NCBI RefSeq assembly: GCF_903946935.1
Contig: NZ_CAJAXH010000008.1
Coordinates: forward strand, 1-64,000
Length of the DNA: 64,000 nucleotides
Source of the DNA: an uncultured Thiodictyon sp.
GTDB lineage: Bacteria; Pseudomonadota; Gammaproteobacteria; Chromatiales; Chromatiaceae
Direction of reading: 5' to 3'
Position numbers and translations under genes: made by a program
Notes under the pieces: model-generated
Told to the model about the DNA's origin: nothing
Seen by the model: only the letters and a program-made list of their open reading frames with translations
The model's database searches: none
Shown: piece by piece, positions 51,226 through 61,949 of the stretch
Layout: the number at the start of each line of letters is the position of its first letter
Numbering within the stretch: position 1 is the first letter of the stretch

Positions 51226-53287
51226 ACTGCACTTTCTAAGACCCCAGTGGTTCTTGGCACTGGCGCCCCTGCTGTTGCTCCTGCTCGGGCTGTGGCGTAG
51301 CGAGGGCACGGCCAATGCGTGGCGCGGACTGGTGGATGTACACCTGCTGCCGCACCTGCTGGTGGGCGAGGCGGGCCGGCCGCGCCGCCTGCCGCTCATC
51401 CTGCTGGCACTGGCCTGGCTGATCGGGGCGATCGCCCTGGCCGGCCCGGTCTACGAGCGACTGCTGCAGCCGGTCTTTTCAACCACGACGAAGCGGGTGA
51501 TCCTGCTCGATCTCTCGCCCAGCATGAATGCCACCGACGTGGCGCCCTCGCGCCTGGCGCGGGCGCGCTTCGAGGTCCTGGACCTGCTCAACGCCACCCA
51601 CGAGGGCCAGGTGGCGCTGATCGCCTTCGGCCCGGAGCCCTTCATCGTCTCGCCGCTGACCGGTGACGCCCGGACCATTGCCGATCAGGTCCAGCGACTC
51701 GCCACCGACCTGCTCCCGATCCAGGGTCCCCGGCATACTGACCGGGCACTGGCGATGGCCGGCGACTTGCTGACCCAGGCCGGTGGGGGTGGCGGTGAGG
51801 CGATCCTAATCACCGATGGCGTGGGCGATGACAGCGGGGCCGGCCAGCGCGCCGACGCCGCCGCCCGGGCCCTGGCCGCACAGGGCGATCGACTCTCGGT
51901 GCTGGGTGTCGGGACTACCCAGGGGGCGCCGGTGCCGGGCGCCGACGGGGGCTTTGCCGCCGGGCGCGGCGGCGCCATCGCGATGTCCCGGCTCGAACGC
52001 GGCGCATTGGAGAGGCTGGCGCGGGCCGGCAACGGCCGCTATGTGGACTTCGACCCGGGGGAGCGGGACACCAAGTCGCTCATCGCCGGCTCACCGCGGG
52101 CCGCCACCACCGGGACCGGCATGGTCGAACAAAAGGGCCTGGTTGCCGACCAGTGGCGGGAGGAGGGTCCATGGTTGCTGCTCGTCCTGCTGCCCATCGC
52201 GGCGCTGGCTTTCAGACGCGGCTGGTGGCTGCCGGTCCTGGCGCTAGCCCTGGTGTTGCCGCCAAGCCCGGGTTGGGCCTTCGGCTGGGATGACCTGTGG
52301 CAGCGGCCGGACCAGCAGGCGGCGAGCCGGCTCGCCGCCGGCGATGCCGCCGCGGCGGCGGCCCGTTTCCAGGACCGGGACTGGCGCGCCGCCGCCCGCT
52401 ATCGCAGCGGGGACTATGCGGCGGCCGTGGCCGACCTGGCCGGCGCCCGCGGGCCGGACGCCGACTACAATCGCGCCAACGCCTTGGCCCGCCAGGGCCG
52501 GCTGGACGAGGCCATCGCCGGCTACGAGCAGGCCCTCAAGCAGGCCCCGGACGACGCGGACGCCCGCGCCAACCTGGAGCTCGTCAAGCAGTTGCGGGAT
52601 CAAAAGAAACAGGACGAGCGCAAAGACCAACCGGGCGACCAGGGGCAACAGGGGCAACAGGGACAGGACAAGAAGGACCAGAAAGACCAGAAGGACCAAG
52701 AAGACCAGAAGGGGAAACAGTCGCAAGACGGCCAGAAGGATCAGAAAGATCAAAATGACCAGGGCGGCAAACAGAATCAAGGCGGCGGTGCGGACCAACA
52801 GACGTCCGGCGCCGATCAATCCGGCGCCCAGGGTCAGGACCAACAGACCGGGAAGGGTGCGCCACCCGAGTCCAAGCCCAAGCCCGAGTCAGGCGGCAAG
52901 ACCGCCGACGGCAAGCAGGCCAAGGACTCGGACAAGGATAAGGACACCCAAAATGCACAGGGTTCAGCGGCCGGTCAGACCGGTAAGGCACCGCCACCCA
53001 AGCCCGGCGACCTGGGTCAGCAGGAGCCTGCGATCGACTTGCCCGACGCCAAGCCGTCGGCTGACCAACCGGCGGGGCCGACCGGCCCGGCCAAAGAAGG
53101 AAAGCCGGATGACCGCCCACCCACCGACAAGGCCGCCAGCGCCGGTACCGCCGACCTGAGCCCGGAGCAACGCGAGCAACAGCAGGCCATGGAGGCGCAG
53201 TTGCGGCGCGTCCCCGACGATCCCGCCGGCCTGCTGCGCCAGCGCTTCCTGCTGCAACAACTGCGCCGCGAGGGGCGGTTGCAGTGA
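51215..53287 (+). CDS. batB: BatB/BatC-type VWA-TPR membrane protein with Gln/Lys/Asp-rich tail
   Basis: A 690-residue fusion of BatB and BatC. Two N-terminal spans, a VWA domain (ILLDLSPSMNATD; AILITDGVGDDSG), then a further span (LLVLLPIAALAFRRGWWLPV), a TPR region (YNRANALARQGRLDEAIAGY), and from about residue 465 a long low-complexity tail of DQ, KD and PKP words (KDQKDQKDQEDQK). The tail is expected to be disordered in the periplasm. A short C-terminal block (QLRRVPDDPAGLLRQRFLLQ) is the conserved BatC end. The fusion is common in gammaproteobacteria. Confidence 0.85.
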   Translation: MPPELHFLRPQWFLALAPLLLLLLGLWRSEGTANAWRGLVDVHLLPHLLVGEAGRPRRLPLILLALAWLIGAIALAGPVYERLLQPVFSTTTKRVILLDLSPSMNATDVAPSRLARARFEVLDLLNATHEGQVALIAFGPEPFIVSPLTGDARTIADQVQRLATDLLPIQGPRHTDRALAMAGDLLTQAGGGGGEAILITDGVGDDSGAGQRADAAARALAAQGDRLSVLGVGTTQGAPVPGADGGFAAGRGGAIAMSRLERGALERLARAGNGRYVDFDPGERDTKSLIAGSPRAATTGTGMVEQKGLVADQWREEGPWLLLVLLPIAALAFRRGWWLPVLALALVLPPSPGWAFGWDDLWQRPDQQAASRLAAGDAAAAAARFQDRDWRAAARYRSGDYAAAVADLAGARGPDADYNRANALARQGRLDEAIAGYEQALKQAPDDADARANLELVKQLRDQKKQDERKDQPGDQGQQGQQGQDKKDQKDQKDQEDQKGKQSQDGQKDQKDQNDQGGKQNQGGGADQQTSGADQSGAQGQDQQTGKGAPPESKPKPESGGKTADGKQAKDSDKDKDTQNAQGSAAGQTGKAPPPKPGDLGQQEPAIDLPDAKPSADQPAGPTGPAKEGKPDDRPPTDKAASAGTADLSPEQREQQQAMEAQLRRVPDDPAGLLRQRFLLQQLRREGRLQ

Positions 53288-55128
53288 GTTTGCCAATCTC
53301 GATCTACACAGGCGCGACCCCTATGCCGAGTCTCAAGCACCGCCAGCCGCTAATCTCCCGGCTCATTCTGTTGGCACTCCTGCTGCTCGCCGTCCCGCTC
53401 GCCCGGGCGGATGGATTCAGCGCCGAATTGGACCGGAACCGGATCGGCGCCAACGAGACCCTAACCCTGCACCTCAGCGCCGAGGGCCAATCCGCGGATG
53501 ACCCGGACCTGAGCCCGTTGAGCAAGGACTTCGAGGTCTTGGGCCAGTCCAGCGGCAGCCGGGTGAACATCGTGAACGGGGCCATGAGCCAGACCCGGGA
53601 GTGGACCCTGGAACTAGCCCCACGGCGCACCGGCACGCTGGAGGTCCCCCCGCTCACGCAGGGCGGTCGGCAGAGCAAGGCGCTCAAGGTGGAGGTGGTA
53701 CCGGCGGATCAGGCCAACGCGGGCCAGGCGCCCAAGCCGATCTTCGTCGATACCCAGATCGAGGCCGCCAAGCCCTATGTCCAGCAGCCCTTCATCTATC
53801 GGGTGCGGGTGCTGTTTCGGGAGCAGCCGCGGCGCGCGGTCCTGGGCGACCCCGCAGTGGAGGGGGCCACCCTGGAGCGGCAGGGGGATGACAAGAATTA
53901 CACGGAAGAGGTCGACGGCCAGCGCTACAGCGTGGTCGAGCGGCGCTACCGGGTGGTGGCGCAACGCAGCGGCGCGCTCACCATCGGCGGGCCGCGGCTG
54001 GAGGCACTGATGCCGGACGCCCGGGCGGCGCGCCGCAGCCCCTTCGCTGACTTCGGCGACTTCGGGCCGGGCTTCCCCAACCTGCTGGACCAGACGGCCG
54101 GGCGCCGGGTGATCGAGCGCGGTCCCGATCGCACCATCCAGATCCGGCCCCAGCCCGACATCGGCGCCGCCGCCTGGCTGCCGGCCGAGTCGGTGCAGCT
54201 CTCAGACGAGTGGACCCCAACCCCACCGCGCTGGCGAGTCGGCGAGCCAGTCACCCGGACCCTGGCGATCACCGCCCGTGGCACCAGTGCGGCCCAGTTG
54301 CCGACCCTGGACCCCGGCACACCGGCCGGCGCCAAGGTCTATCCCGAGCCACCCAAGCTGGAAGACGTCCCGGGCCCGACCCTCACCGCGCTCAAGACCC
54401 TGAAGCTCGCGCTGGTCCCGACCCGCGCCGGGGCACTCACCCTGCCGGAGATTCGACTCGACTGGTGGGACACCACCACCGACCAGGCGCGCGTGGCGGT
54501 CATCCCCGCACGCACGGTCCAGGTCGCACCGGGCGACAACGCGGTCGCCGAACCGCCGCGGCCGGCCACCACGGCCCCCACCGCGGCGCCCGTACCTGAG
54601 CCCGCGGCGCCGCAGGGCGACGCGGCGGCGACTGAAACCAAGACGGCGGCCGGCAGCGGACTCATCGCCGGGCTTCAGGCCCATGCACCCTGGTCCTGGC
54701 TGGCACTGTTCTTTGCACTCGCCTGGCTGCTGACCCTGGCCTGGGCGGTGCGCCGCCAAACAGGGGCCAGGGCGTCGAGCCCCAAGGCCGCCGCCCGCCA
54801 GGTCGAATCCATCCGTGCCGCCCGCACCCAGGCGCGCCAGGCGTGCAGCGCGGGCGATCTGCGCGCCGCCCGCACCGCCCTGCTCGCATGGGGCCAGGCG
54901 CGCTGGCCGCAGCACCCGCCGGGCGGTCTGGGCGAGCTCGGCGAGCGCCTGGGTCCGGCCGCCGGCGGCCTGCTTGAGGCGATCGATCGGGCCATCTACG
55001 CCCCGGCCGGACAGGACTGGGACGGCACCGCCGCCTGGCAGGTCCTGGAACCCGCCCTGTTGGCGCAGGAGCGCACCGATGCGTCAGCGGGCACCGATCC
55101 GCTGCCGAACCTCTACCCAGGGAGCTAG
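53284..55128 (+). CDS. batD: BatD-family protein (aerotolerance operon)
   Basis: A 614-residue protein with a signal peptide (LILLALLLLAVPLARA), several Ig-like beta domains (ELDRNRIGANETLTLHL; ELAPRRTGTLEVPPL; AKPYVQQPFIYRVRVLF) and a membrane span about 455-480 (WSWLALFFALAWLLTLAWAV). It is the last Bat gene. The GTG at 53284 overlaps the batB stop and has gaggggcgg upstream; an ATG 39 bp further on is an alternative start. Function as part of a periplasmic VWA assembly is inferred from the family. Confidence 0.87.
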   Translation: MSLPISIYTGATPMPSLKHRQPLISRLILLALLLLAVPLARADGFSAELDRNRIGANETLTLHLSAEGQSADDPDLSPLSKDFEVLGQSSGSRVNIVNGAMSQTREWTLELAPRRTGTLEVPPLTQGGRQSKALKVEVVPADQANAGQAPKPIFVDTQIEAAKPYVQQPFIYRVRVLFREQPRRAVLGDPAVEGATLERQGDDKNYTEEVDGQRYSVVERRYRVVAQRSGALTIGGPRLEALMPDARAARRSPFADFGDFGPGFPNLLDQTAGRRVIERGPDRTIQIRPQPDIGAAAWLPAESVQLSDEWTPTPPRWRVGEPVTRTLAITARGTSAAQLPTLDPGTPAGAKVYPEPPKLEDVPGPTLTALKTLKLALVPTRAGALTLPEIRLDWWDTTTDQARVAVIPARTVQVAPGDNAVAEPPRPATTAPTAAPVPEPAAPQGDAAATETKTAAGSGLIAGLQAHAPWSWLALFFALAWLLTLAWAVRRQTGARASSPKAAARQVESIRAARTQARQACSAGDLRAARTALLAWGQARWPQHPPGGLGELGERLGPAAGGLLEAIDRAIYAPAGQDWDGTAAWQVLEPALLAQERTDASAGTDPLPNLYPGS

Positions 55129-55341
55129 CCCGGATATCTCACGCCAAGGCGCCAAGCTCGCCAAGATTTTTCAAAACGTTATCGGCGTTCAGCAACGCAC
55201 CCTCCGGGTGATGCCGATGCTGCGGACATCTCTTTGTTTCTTCTTGGCGTCTTGGCGTGAGCAATTCCCGGGCTTCGGATAACACACTGGAAAACTTGGT
55301 AAGTTTTGCGAGCTTGGTGTGAAACTCGCGAGAAATCCGGG
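55129..55341. repeat. Inverted repeats of cgccaaggcgccaag type, copy 2
   Basis: cacgccaaggcgccaag (55140-55156) and cttggcgtcttggcgtga (55243-55260) are nearly complementary; aacacactggaaaacttgg after 55280 matches acaacacactgaaaaacctt of copy 1 at 38008. No gene is seen. It separates the converging bat and ruvA genes. Confidence 0.6.
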
Positions 55342-55962
55342 TTAGGTGGGGTTCACCGCGCGCAGGGCGGCGCGGATGATTTCTTCCGAGGGCCGGGCGC
55401 CGTCGTCGGCTGCACGGGCCATGCGGTTGGCATCGGCCTGCTTGTAGCCGAGCGCGATCAGTGCGCTGACGGCGTCGGCCAGGGCGCCGGGGGGACTACC
55501 GGGAACCGCGCCGGCGCCGACCGCGCCGGGGGCTGACACGGTGGCGAAGCCAGCGCCGACCCCGTCGAGGCGGTCGCGCAGTTCCACCACCAGGCGCTGC
55601 GCGGTCTTGGTGCCGATCCCGGGGACGCGGGTGAGTGCGGTGATGTCCTCCTGCTCCACGCACTGGACGAAGCGCGCGGCGTCCATACCGGAGAGGATGG
55701 CCAGCCCGATGCGGGCGCCGATTCCGCTCACCTTGAGCAGCGCGCGGAAGAGGTCGCGGTCACGCACCCGGGCGAAGCCGTAGAGGCAGTGGGCGTCCTC
55801 GCGCACCACCAGATGGGTCACGAGGGTCACGGTGTCGCCCACCGGGGGCAGTTCGTAGAAGGTGGACATGGGCGCCTCCAGCTCGTAGCCGACGCCGTTC
55901 ACATCCAGCAGCAGGTGGGGCGGCTGCTTAACGAGGATCTGACCCCGCAGGCGCCCGATCAT
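55342..55962 (-). CDS. ruvA: Holliday junction branch migration protein RuvA
   Basis: A 206-residue protein that binds Holliday junctions as a tetramer and loads RuvB. OB-fold domain: MIGRLRGQILVKQPPHLLLD and VREDAHCLYGF; two helix-hairpin-helix motifs in LLKVSGIGARIGLAIL and LTRVPGIGTKTAQRLVVEL; C-terminal RuvB-binding domain (DAVSALIALGYKQADANRM). The ATG at 55962 overlaps the ruvC stop (4 bp). ruvB, normally next, is not present downstream. Confidence 0.95.
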   Translation of the reverse strand: MIGRLRGQILVKQPPHLLLDVNGVGYELEAPMSTFYELPPVGDTVTLVTHLVVREDAHCLYGFARVRDRDLFRALLKVSGIGARIGLAILSGMDAARFVQCVEQEDITALTRVPGIGTKTAQRLVVELRDRLDGVGAGFATVSAPGAVGAGAVPGSPPGALADAVSALIALGYKQADANRMARAADDGARPSEEIIRAALRAVNPT

Positions 55963-56501
55963 GGCCGCCAGTCCCGCCAGGAGGCCGCAGCCCGTTTGCG
56001 CGCCGGGATGCCCATCGAATGGGCGTGACACAGTGCGATGGCCAGTGCATCGGCCTCGTCCTCGCCCGGTTCGTCGGGTAGCGTCAGCAGGACCCTCACC
56101 ATGTGCTGCACCTGGGACTTCTCCGCGGCGCCGGTGCCGACCACCGCGAGCTTGACGGTCTTGGGGCTGTATTCGTGTACCGTCACCCCGCCCTTCAAGC
56201 CGGCGCACAGGACGGCGCCGCGCGCCTGCCCGAGCTTGAGCGCGGCCGCGGGGTCGCGGGCGAAGATCAGTTGTTCGACCGCCATGTCGTGGGGTCGATG
56301 CTCGGTGACGATCGCCACGACCCGGTCGAAGATCAGCCCCAGCCGCGCCGGCCAGGGCTCGCCACCCACGCGGATACAGCCGCTCACCACGCGCCGACTG
56401 CGGTGACCGTCGGTATCGATGACGGCGAAGCCGGTGTTGCGGGAACCGGGGTCGATGCCCAGGATGCGGTGCCGCAGGGTCTCCGCTGGGGGGATGGGCA
56501 C
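55959..56501 (-). CDS. ruvC: Crossover junction endodeoxyribonuclease RuvC
   Basis: A 180-residue Holliday junction resolvase. Acidic catalytic residues are visible: Asp in ILGIDPGSRNTGFAV, Glu in VEQLIFARDP, and two Asp in EDEADALAIALCHAH. The fold and length match the family. It stands between yebC and ruvA, the standard order, with 30 bp to yebC. Confidence 0.95.
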   Translation of the reverse strand: MPIPPAETLRHRILGIDPGSRNTGFAVIDTDGHRSRRVVSGCIRVGGEPWPARLGLIFDRVVAIVTEHRPHDMAVEQLIFARDPAAALKLGQARGAVLCAGLKGGVTVHEYSPKTVKLAVVGTGAAEKSQVQHMVRVLLTLPDEPGEDEADALAIALCHAHSMGIPARKRAAASWRDWRP

Positions 56502-56531
56502 GCTAGGCTTCAGCCAATCCCACGCGTTTCA

Positions 56532-57281
56532 TTAGCCATCGATGGTCGCCATGATCTCGTCTGAGATGTCGGCGTTGTGGTAGACCGCCTGCACGTCGTC
56601 ACAGTCCTCCAGTACATCCACCATCTTGAGCATCCGCTCGGCCGTCTCCCGGTCCAGCTCGGCGCTGGTGGAGCAATTGAAGGTCACCTCGCCCACCTCG
56701 GTATCGAGCCCGGCCTTGGTCAGTGCATCCTTCACCGCGGTGAACTCGTCCGGATCGGTGATGACGTCGATGGAGCCGTCGTCGTTGACCACGACATCCT
56801 GGGCGCCGGACTCCAAGGCCGCCTCCATCACCCGATCTTCGCTGGTGCCGGGCTGGAAGCTGATCACCCCCTGCTTGGTGAAGAGATAGCCGACCGAGCC
56901 GTCGGTCCCCAGGTTGCCCCCGTGCTTGGTGAAGGCGTGACGGACCTCGCCGGCGGTGCGGTTGCGGTTGTCGGTCATGCAGTCGACCATCACCGCCACA
57001 CCGCCCGGGCCGTAGCCCTCGTAGCGGATCTCCTCGTAGTCCTCACCCTCGGCCGGGCCGCTACCACGCTTGATGGCACGCTCCACCGTGTCGCGCGGCA
57101 TGTTGGCCTGGAAGGCCTTGTCTACGGCCAGGCGCAGGCGCGGGTTGCAGCCTGGGTCGCCACCGCCGGAGCGCGACGCGACCGTGACCTCCCGGATCAG
57201 CTTGGTCCAAACCTTGCCGCGGGTCTTGTCCTGGGCGGACTTGCGATGCTTGATGTTGGCCCACTTGCTATGCCCGGCCAT
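56532..57281 (-). CDS. yebC: YebC/PmpR family transcriptional or translation regulator
   Basis: A 249-residue member of the YebC/PmpR (TACO1-like) family. [20 protein letters not shown] at the N-terminus, [19 protein letters not shown] and [11 protein letters not shown] are diagnostic. Family members regulate transcription or help ribosomes at proline stretches. The ATG at 57281 was chosen because all family proteins begin MAGHSKW. First gene of the yebC-ruvC-ruvA operon. Confidence 0.93.
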   Translation of the reverse strand: MAGHSKWANIKHRKSAQDKTRGKVWTKLIREVTVASRSGGGDPGCNPRLRLAVDKAFQANMPRDTVERAIKRGSGPAEGEDYEEIRYEGYGPGGVAVMVDCMTDNRNRTAGEVRHAFTKHGGNLGTDGSVGYLFTKQGVISFQPGTSEDRVMEAALESGAQDVVVNDDGSIDVITDPDEFTAVKDALTKAGLDTEVGEVTFNCSTSAELDRETAERMLKMVDVLEDCDDVQAVYHNADISDEIMATIDG

Positions 57282-57404
57282 CGTTGAGAACTCCTGACGC
57301 TGATGCACCCGGACTAGACCGGGCGGTCTTGCCTTGTCACCGGCGCATCGCACCGCGCGACTGGCGGGGGTGCTTCAAGCCGGCCACGGCTGGAAAAGCC
57401 CGAC

Positions 57405-57410
57405 ATTCTA
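57405..57410 (-). promoter_or_regulatory. Candidate -10 box for yebC-ruvC-ruvA
   Basis: Read on the minus strand, tagaat lies about 125 bp upstream of yebC. ttggtg occurs 19 bp further up, a longer spacer than normal. Only a weak prediction. Confidence 0.3.
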
Positions 57411-57508
57411 GCACCCACCGCCCGCCCTGCACCAAGCGCGGGTCGGACGGCCGCCCTGAAGCATGAGCGCACGGCCGGCCTTGGTCATATATAGCCGGAA
57501 ACAATCGG

Positions 57509-58047
57509 TTGCGGTGCGCCGGGGCCAGCGCAGTTGACTGCGTCTTCAAGGCCCTGCTGGGGGCAGAGTCCAATCGTGACCTGCTGATCCATTTCCTCAA
57601 CGCCGTCCTCGGCGCGGACCTGCCCCGCGCGATTACCGCGGTGGATATCCAGAACCCCTATAACGAGAAGGAATTCCTCGACGACAAGCTCACCGTCGTC
57701 GACGTCAAGGCCCGCGACGCGACCGGGCAGATGTATCAGGTCGAGGTCCAGCTGCTCAATCACCGCGACCTGCCGGCGCGCATCCTCTGATGAGGCGAGC
57801 CATGAACACACTGAAGGCATTTTCCGAGAAAGAACACGCCTACCATGCGTACCAGGCGCGGCAAGACTATCTGCGCGAACAGCAAAGCATTCAGCTCGAA
57901 TTCGACGACCTGCGCGCGGAGGTCGAGCAGGCGCGGGCGGCCGTGGAGCAGGAGCGGGCCGCCAAGGACGAAGCCTTGGCCGAGAACGAGCGGCTGAAGC
58001 GCTTGCTCGCCGACAAGCCGGCACCGTCCGACCCCGGGATGCGGTAG
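57509..58047 (+). pseudogene. Rpn-family recombination-promoting nuclease, internally deleted
   Basis: The first frame (57509-57790) has DCVFKALLGAESNRDLLIHFL and DKLTVVDVKARDATGQMYQVEVQLL, the Rpn/PD-(D/E)xK transposase N-terminal domain with Asp and E-x-Q. It stops at PARIL. A second frame beginning at 57790 (RRAMNTLKAFSEKEHAYHAYQ, then a coiled coil) is the C-terminal end of the same family. About 150 residues of the normal middle are missing, and the start codon region is abnormal (TTG, no ribosome binding site). The two parts join at a 1-base overlap (tgatga). Confidence 0.7.
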
Positions 58048-58344
58048 AGATCTCGGCCTGTCGTCAATTCCTGGTTCCGTAGAAAGCCCGGTCGAGTACG
58101 CGACGGGGAACGGTTTTCGGTTGGTTCCGCCGGGATGCGGTCCGCGCGGTGGAGCCTACCCCGCTTGCACCGACTCTGCTACGGCTTATTCCGCCAACGC
58201 CTCAAGAAAGCCCGGATTTCATGCAGCCTTACCGGAAGGACACGGACGCACCACAGGCCAGTTGCGCGATGGCCCCGGTGCAGTCAGGATTAGGCGTGGT
58301 GGTGATGGCCGCGCGGGCCGCGGTTCTGATGTGCATGTTCCCTG
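58048..58344. other. Gene-free interval
   Basis: Nothing convincing is seen on either strand between the Rpn relic and the GGDEF gene. It should contain the promoter of the latter. Confidence 0.3.
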
Positions 58345-60068
58345 ATGAACGATGGTAACAGTCTCTCAATGGCAATGATGACACCGTTTCGAGCGGCGCC
58401 GAGTGTCCTGATCGCCATCCTGCTGGCGATCGGCCTGATGGTCGCCTTTGCGCTGGGCGCGCGCGCGGCGCCCGTCCTCCTGGTCTTGGGCTCGGGCCTG
58501 CTCGTCCTGCTTTGGCGGACTCAGGTCGCGGTGCGGGAGAATCTCGGGGCCTCCGCCGCGGAGGTTCGCGCGCGGATCGCCCGGCTTGGCAGCGGGGACT
58601 TCGCGTTGGATTCCCCGGTCCTCGGATATCGCAAGGAGAGCGTGATGGGCTGGCTGGAGGAAGCCCAAGGCGAGCTGATCGCGATCGAACAGGCGCGCCG
58701 TCAGACCGAGGAGCGGCAGCAGGTCAGTGAGGCACGGTGTCGTCTGCTGGCTGAGAACGCATCGGATGTCATCTGGACCATGTCCCTGGACGGCCGGATC
58801 ACCTACGTCAGTCCCTCGGTGGAGCGACTGCGCGGCTTCACCCCAACGGAGGCCAGCAGCAGCCGCTCGAGGAGATCCTGACGCCGGAGTCTCAGGCGAT
58901 CACGCTGGACTATTTCTGGCGTTTGGCGTTTCTCCTCCAAGCCGGGCTCCCGCTGGAGCGGGTTCGCTACGAGCTCGAATATCGCTGCAAGGACGGTTCG
59001 ACCATCTGGTGCGATGTCTACGTGTTGCCGGTTTGCACCGCGGACGGGATCCCGGTGGAATTGCTCGGGATGTCGCGGGACATCACCGCCGTGAAGAGGG
59101 CCGAAAGCGAGGCGAAGCGCAGCGAGCGGCGCCTGCGCAAGATGCTGGAGCATCTGCCGGTCGGCATTGCGGTGGCGAGCTTGCAGCCGGACCAACGAAT
59201 ACTTCACCGCAACACCAAATTCGATCAGACCTTCGGCTGGACACCAGAGGAGATCCCAACCCACGATGCTTGGTTCCTGCGCGCCTATCCGGACGCAGAC
59301 TATCGCCGCGTCGTGCTCGATCAATGGGGCGCGGGGATCGCACGGGCAGTCGCGCAGCAGGGGCAGGTGACGCCGCACGAGTTTCGCGTGACGAGCCGGG
59401 ACGGGACGGTCAAGGATATCGTCATCAGCGGCACGGTCCTCGACGACCGGCTGATCTGCTCTTTCGTCGATATCAGTGAGCGCAAGCGGTTCGAGGCGGA
59501 ACTGGTCCAGGCGCGGGACGCGACGGAAACGGCAAATCGAGCGCTCCAGAAGGCCAACGCGGAGCTGCAACGACTCGCCGTCACGGACCGCCTCACCGGC
59601 GTTGGGAACCGGGCCTATTTCGAGGAGGCGGTCGCGGCAGAGATCGCGCGCGCCGCGCGTTACGGCGCACCATTGTCGCTCCTGTTGCTCGATATTGATC
59701 ACTTCAAGGCGATCAACGACACCCATGGCCATCTCGTCGGTGACCAGGTATCGATCGAACTGACCGGTCGTCTCGGCCAGCATTTGCGCGAGGTCGACGT
59801 CCTGGCCCGTTGGGGCGGCGAGGAATTTGTGATTCCGATGCCTCACTGCGGGGCAATCCAGGCGCTGCATGCGGCGGAAAAGCTGCGCGCCCTGGTTGCG
59901 GACCGAACCTTCCCCGAGGTCGGCGCGGTCACCATGAGCATCGGCGTGGCCGAATACCAGCCTCATGAAAGGGATAACGCCTGGATCAAGCGGGTCGATG
60001 ATGCACTCTACGCGGCCAAGTCCGGCGGCAGAAACCGCGTTTGTCTTTCCACTCGGGAGATTAGATGA
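58345..60068 (+). pseudogene. PAS-PAS-GGDEF diguanylate cyclase gene split by a frameshift
   Basis: First part (58345-58881): two membrane spans (VLIAILLAIGLMVAFALGA; APVLLVLGSGLLVLLW), a HAMP-like linker and a PAS domain (LLAENASDVIWTMSLDGRIT). It runs out of frame at a repeated agc run about 58853-58861. The continuing frame reads QQPLEEILTPESQAITLDYF, a second PAS/PAC and then a GGDEF domain with LLLDIDHFKAINDTHGH and RWGGEEFVIPM (intact GG(D/E)EF active site). A one-base indel therefore splits one gene into two. The second half might be expressed from an internal start (58923) as a soluble cyclase. If intact it would make c-di-GMP. Confidence 0.75.
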
Positions 60069-60231
60069 CCGTCTCGGGCACCGTCATGGGGTCAACTCAC
60101 GAAACGGACAAGGTTAAGGGGCCAGGCTCGAGTCGCTCCCTGCGGCACTCCCCGGCCGGATACGCAGGGATCTGGGGCCGATGACGGGGCGAAATCAGCG
60201 AAATAAGCAGCTAAATCAGGGATATACAACC

Positions 60232-60795
<564 letters not shown>

Positions 60796-60799
<4 letters not shown>

Positions 60800-61075
60800 G
60801 CGCAACGGCCCCGATCATGGACCTCGCGGTCCCGGCCTTGGTCTGGCTGCTGATGCTGGCGGTGGGTCTGGACCTGACGCCCGCGGACCTGGGACGGGTG
60901 CTGCGCTACCCCAGGACCGTGGCGCTCGCGACGCTGGGTCAGCTCGTGGCGCTCCCGGTCCTGGCCGCCATCCTGATCTGGACCCTCACCCGGGACCAAC
61001 CACGGTTGCCGGGATCGTGCTGCTGGCCGCGAGCCCGGGCGGCCCACTCTCCAACACCTACAGCTGTGGCATCCG
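60796..61075 (+). pseudogene. BASS (bile acid:sodium symporter) family fragment
   Basis: From 60796 a frame begins MSATAPIMDLAVPALVWLLM and LDLTPADLGRVLRYPRTVAL, the first spans of a BASS-type transporter. It goes out of frame near 61003 and the other frame continues VAGIVLLAASPGGPLSNTY before the end of suhB. Only about 95 residues of about 300 remain. It overlaps the end of the preceding relic (atga), so it was once the next gene of an operon. Confidence 0.6.
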
Positions 61076-61873
61076 TCAGGCCGTCAGGGTTCCGCCGAGG
61101 TGCGGGCGGATCAGCTCGATCATCGACTGATGGATCTTGAGGTTGCCGGCCACCAGGTTGCAGGTGTCGAAATAGCGGCTCCCGCCGCAGAGGTCGGTCA
61201 CGGTCCCGCCGGCCTCGGTCACCAACAGTGCCCCGGCGGCGAAGTCCCAGGGGGACAGGCCCAACTCCCAGAAACCGTCGGTGCGCCCGGCGGCCAGCCA
61301 GGCCAGGTCCAGGGCGGCGGAGCCGGGGCGACGCAGCCCGGCGGTGTTGAGCGTCATGTCCTTGAACATGGCCAGATAGGCGTCGATGTGGCGTTGGTCG
61401 CGGAAGGGAAAGCCGGTGCCGATCAAGGCACCCTCCAGCGAGGGCCGGGTGGCGATGCGCAGGCGCCGGTCGTTGAGCTGGGCGCCCTCGCCGCGGGCGG
61501 CGGTGAAGAGCTCCTCGCGCAACGGATCGTAGACCACCGCACACTCGAGCTGGCCGCGGTGGCGCTGCGCGATGGAGACTGAAAACTGAGGAAAGCCATG
61601 GAGATAGTTGGTGGTCCCGTCCAGCGGGTCGATGATCCACTCGAACTCGCCCTGCCCCTGGGCGCCGCTCTCCTCGGCGAGGATGGCGTGATTGGGGAAG
61701 CGGGCGCGCAGCTCCTGGATGATCGCCTGTTCGGCGCCGCGATCGACCTCGCTGACGAAGTCGTTGCGGCCCTTGGTTTGGGCCTTGACCTGATCGACCC
61801 GCTCGTAATAACGCAGCAGCACCTTGGCTGCGGCACGGGCGGCACGGATAGCAATATTTAGCGTGGGATTCAT
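61076..61873 (-). CDS. suhB: Inositol-1-monophosphatase family protein SuhB
   Basis: A 265-residue Mg2+-dependent phosphatase of the IMPase family. Metal-binding motifs: ILAEESGAQG (Glu), WIIDPLDGTTNYLHGFP, SAALDLAWLAAGRTDGFW and PWDFAAGALLVTEAGG. In E. coli SuhB also acts in rRNA transcription antitermination. The ATG at 61873 (MNPTLNIAIRA) matches family starts. It is divergent from trmJ, a conserved gammaproteobacterial arrangement. Confidence 0.93.
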   Translation of the reverse strand: MNPTLNIAIRAARAAAKVLLRYYERVDQVKAQTKGRNDFVSEVDRGAEQAIIQELRARFPNHAILAEESGAQGQGEFEWIIDPLDGTTNYLHGFPQFSVSIAQRHRGQLECAVVYDPLREELFTAARGEGAQLNDRRLRIATRPSLEGALIGTGFPFRDQRHIDAYLAMFKDMTLNTAGLRRPGSAALDLAWLAAGRTDGFWELGLSPWDFAAGALLVTEAGGTVTDLCGGSRYFDTCNLVAGNLKIHQSMIELIRPHLGGTLTA

Positions 61874-61949
61874 AGGTGACACAATACCCCAAGGCGCGCG
61901 GCGATCAAAGATTGACAATGGAGTGATATTCTGAAGAACTTGTCGCCCC

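Noticed and set aside
52600-53000. Short tandem repeats in the batB tail as a CRISPR or VNTR array
   Set aside because: The repeats are irregular codons for Asp, Gln and Lys in a disordered protein tail with no fixed unit or spacers. No CRISPR array is seen in the window.
61874-61949. A sigma-70 promoter for trmJ using the ttgaca at 61913
   Set aside because: No acceptable -10 lies 16-18 bp downstream (agaact only), so it is mentioned in the gene entry but not called.
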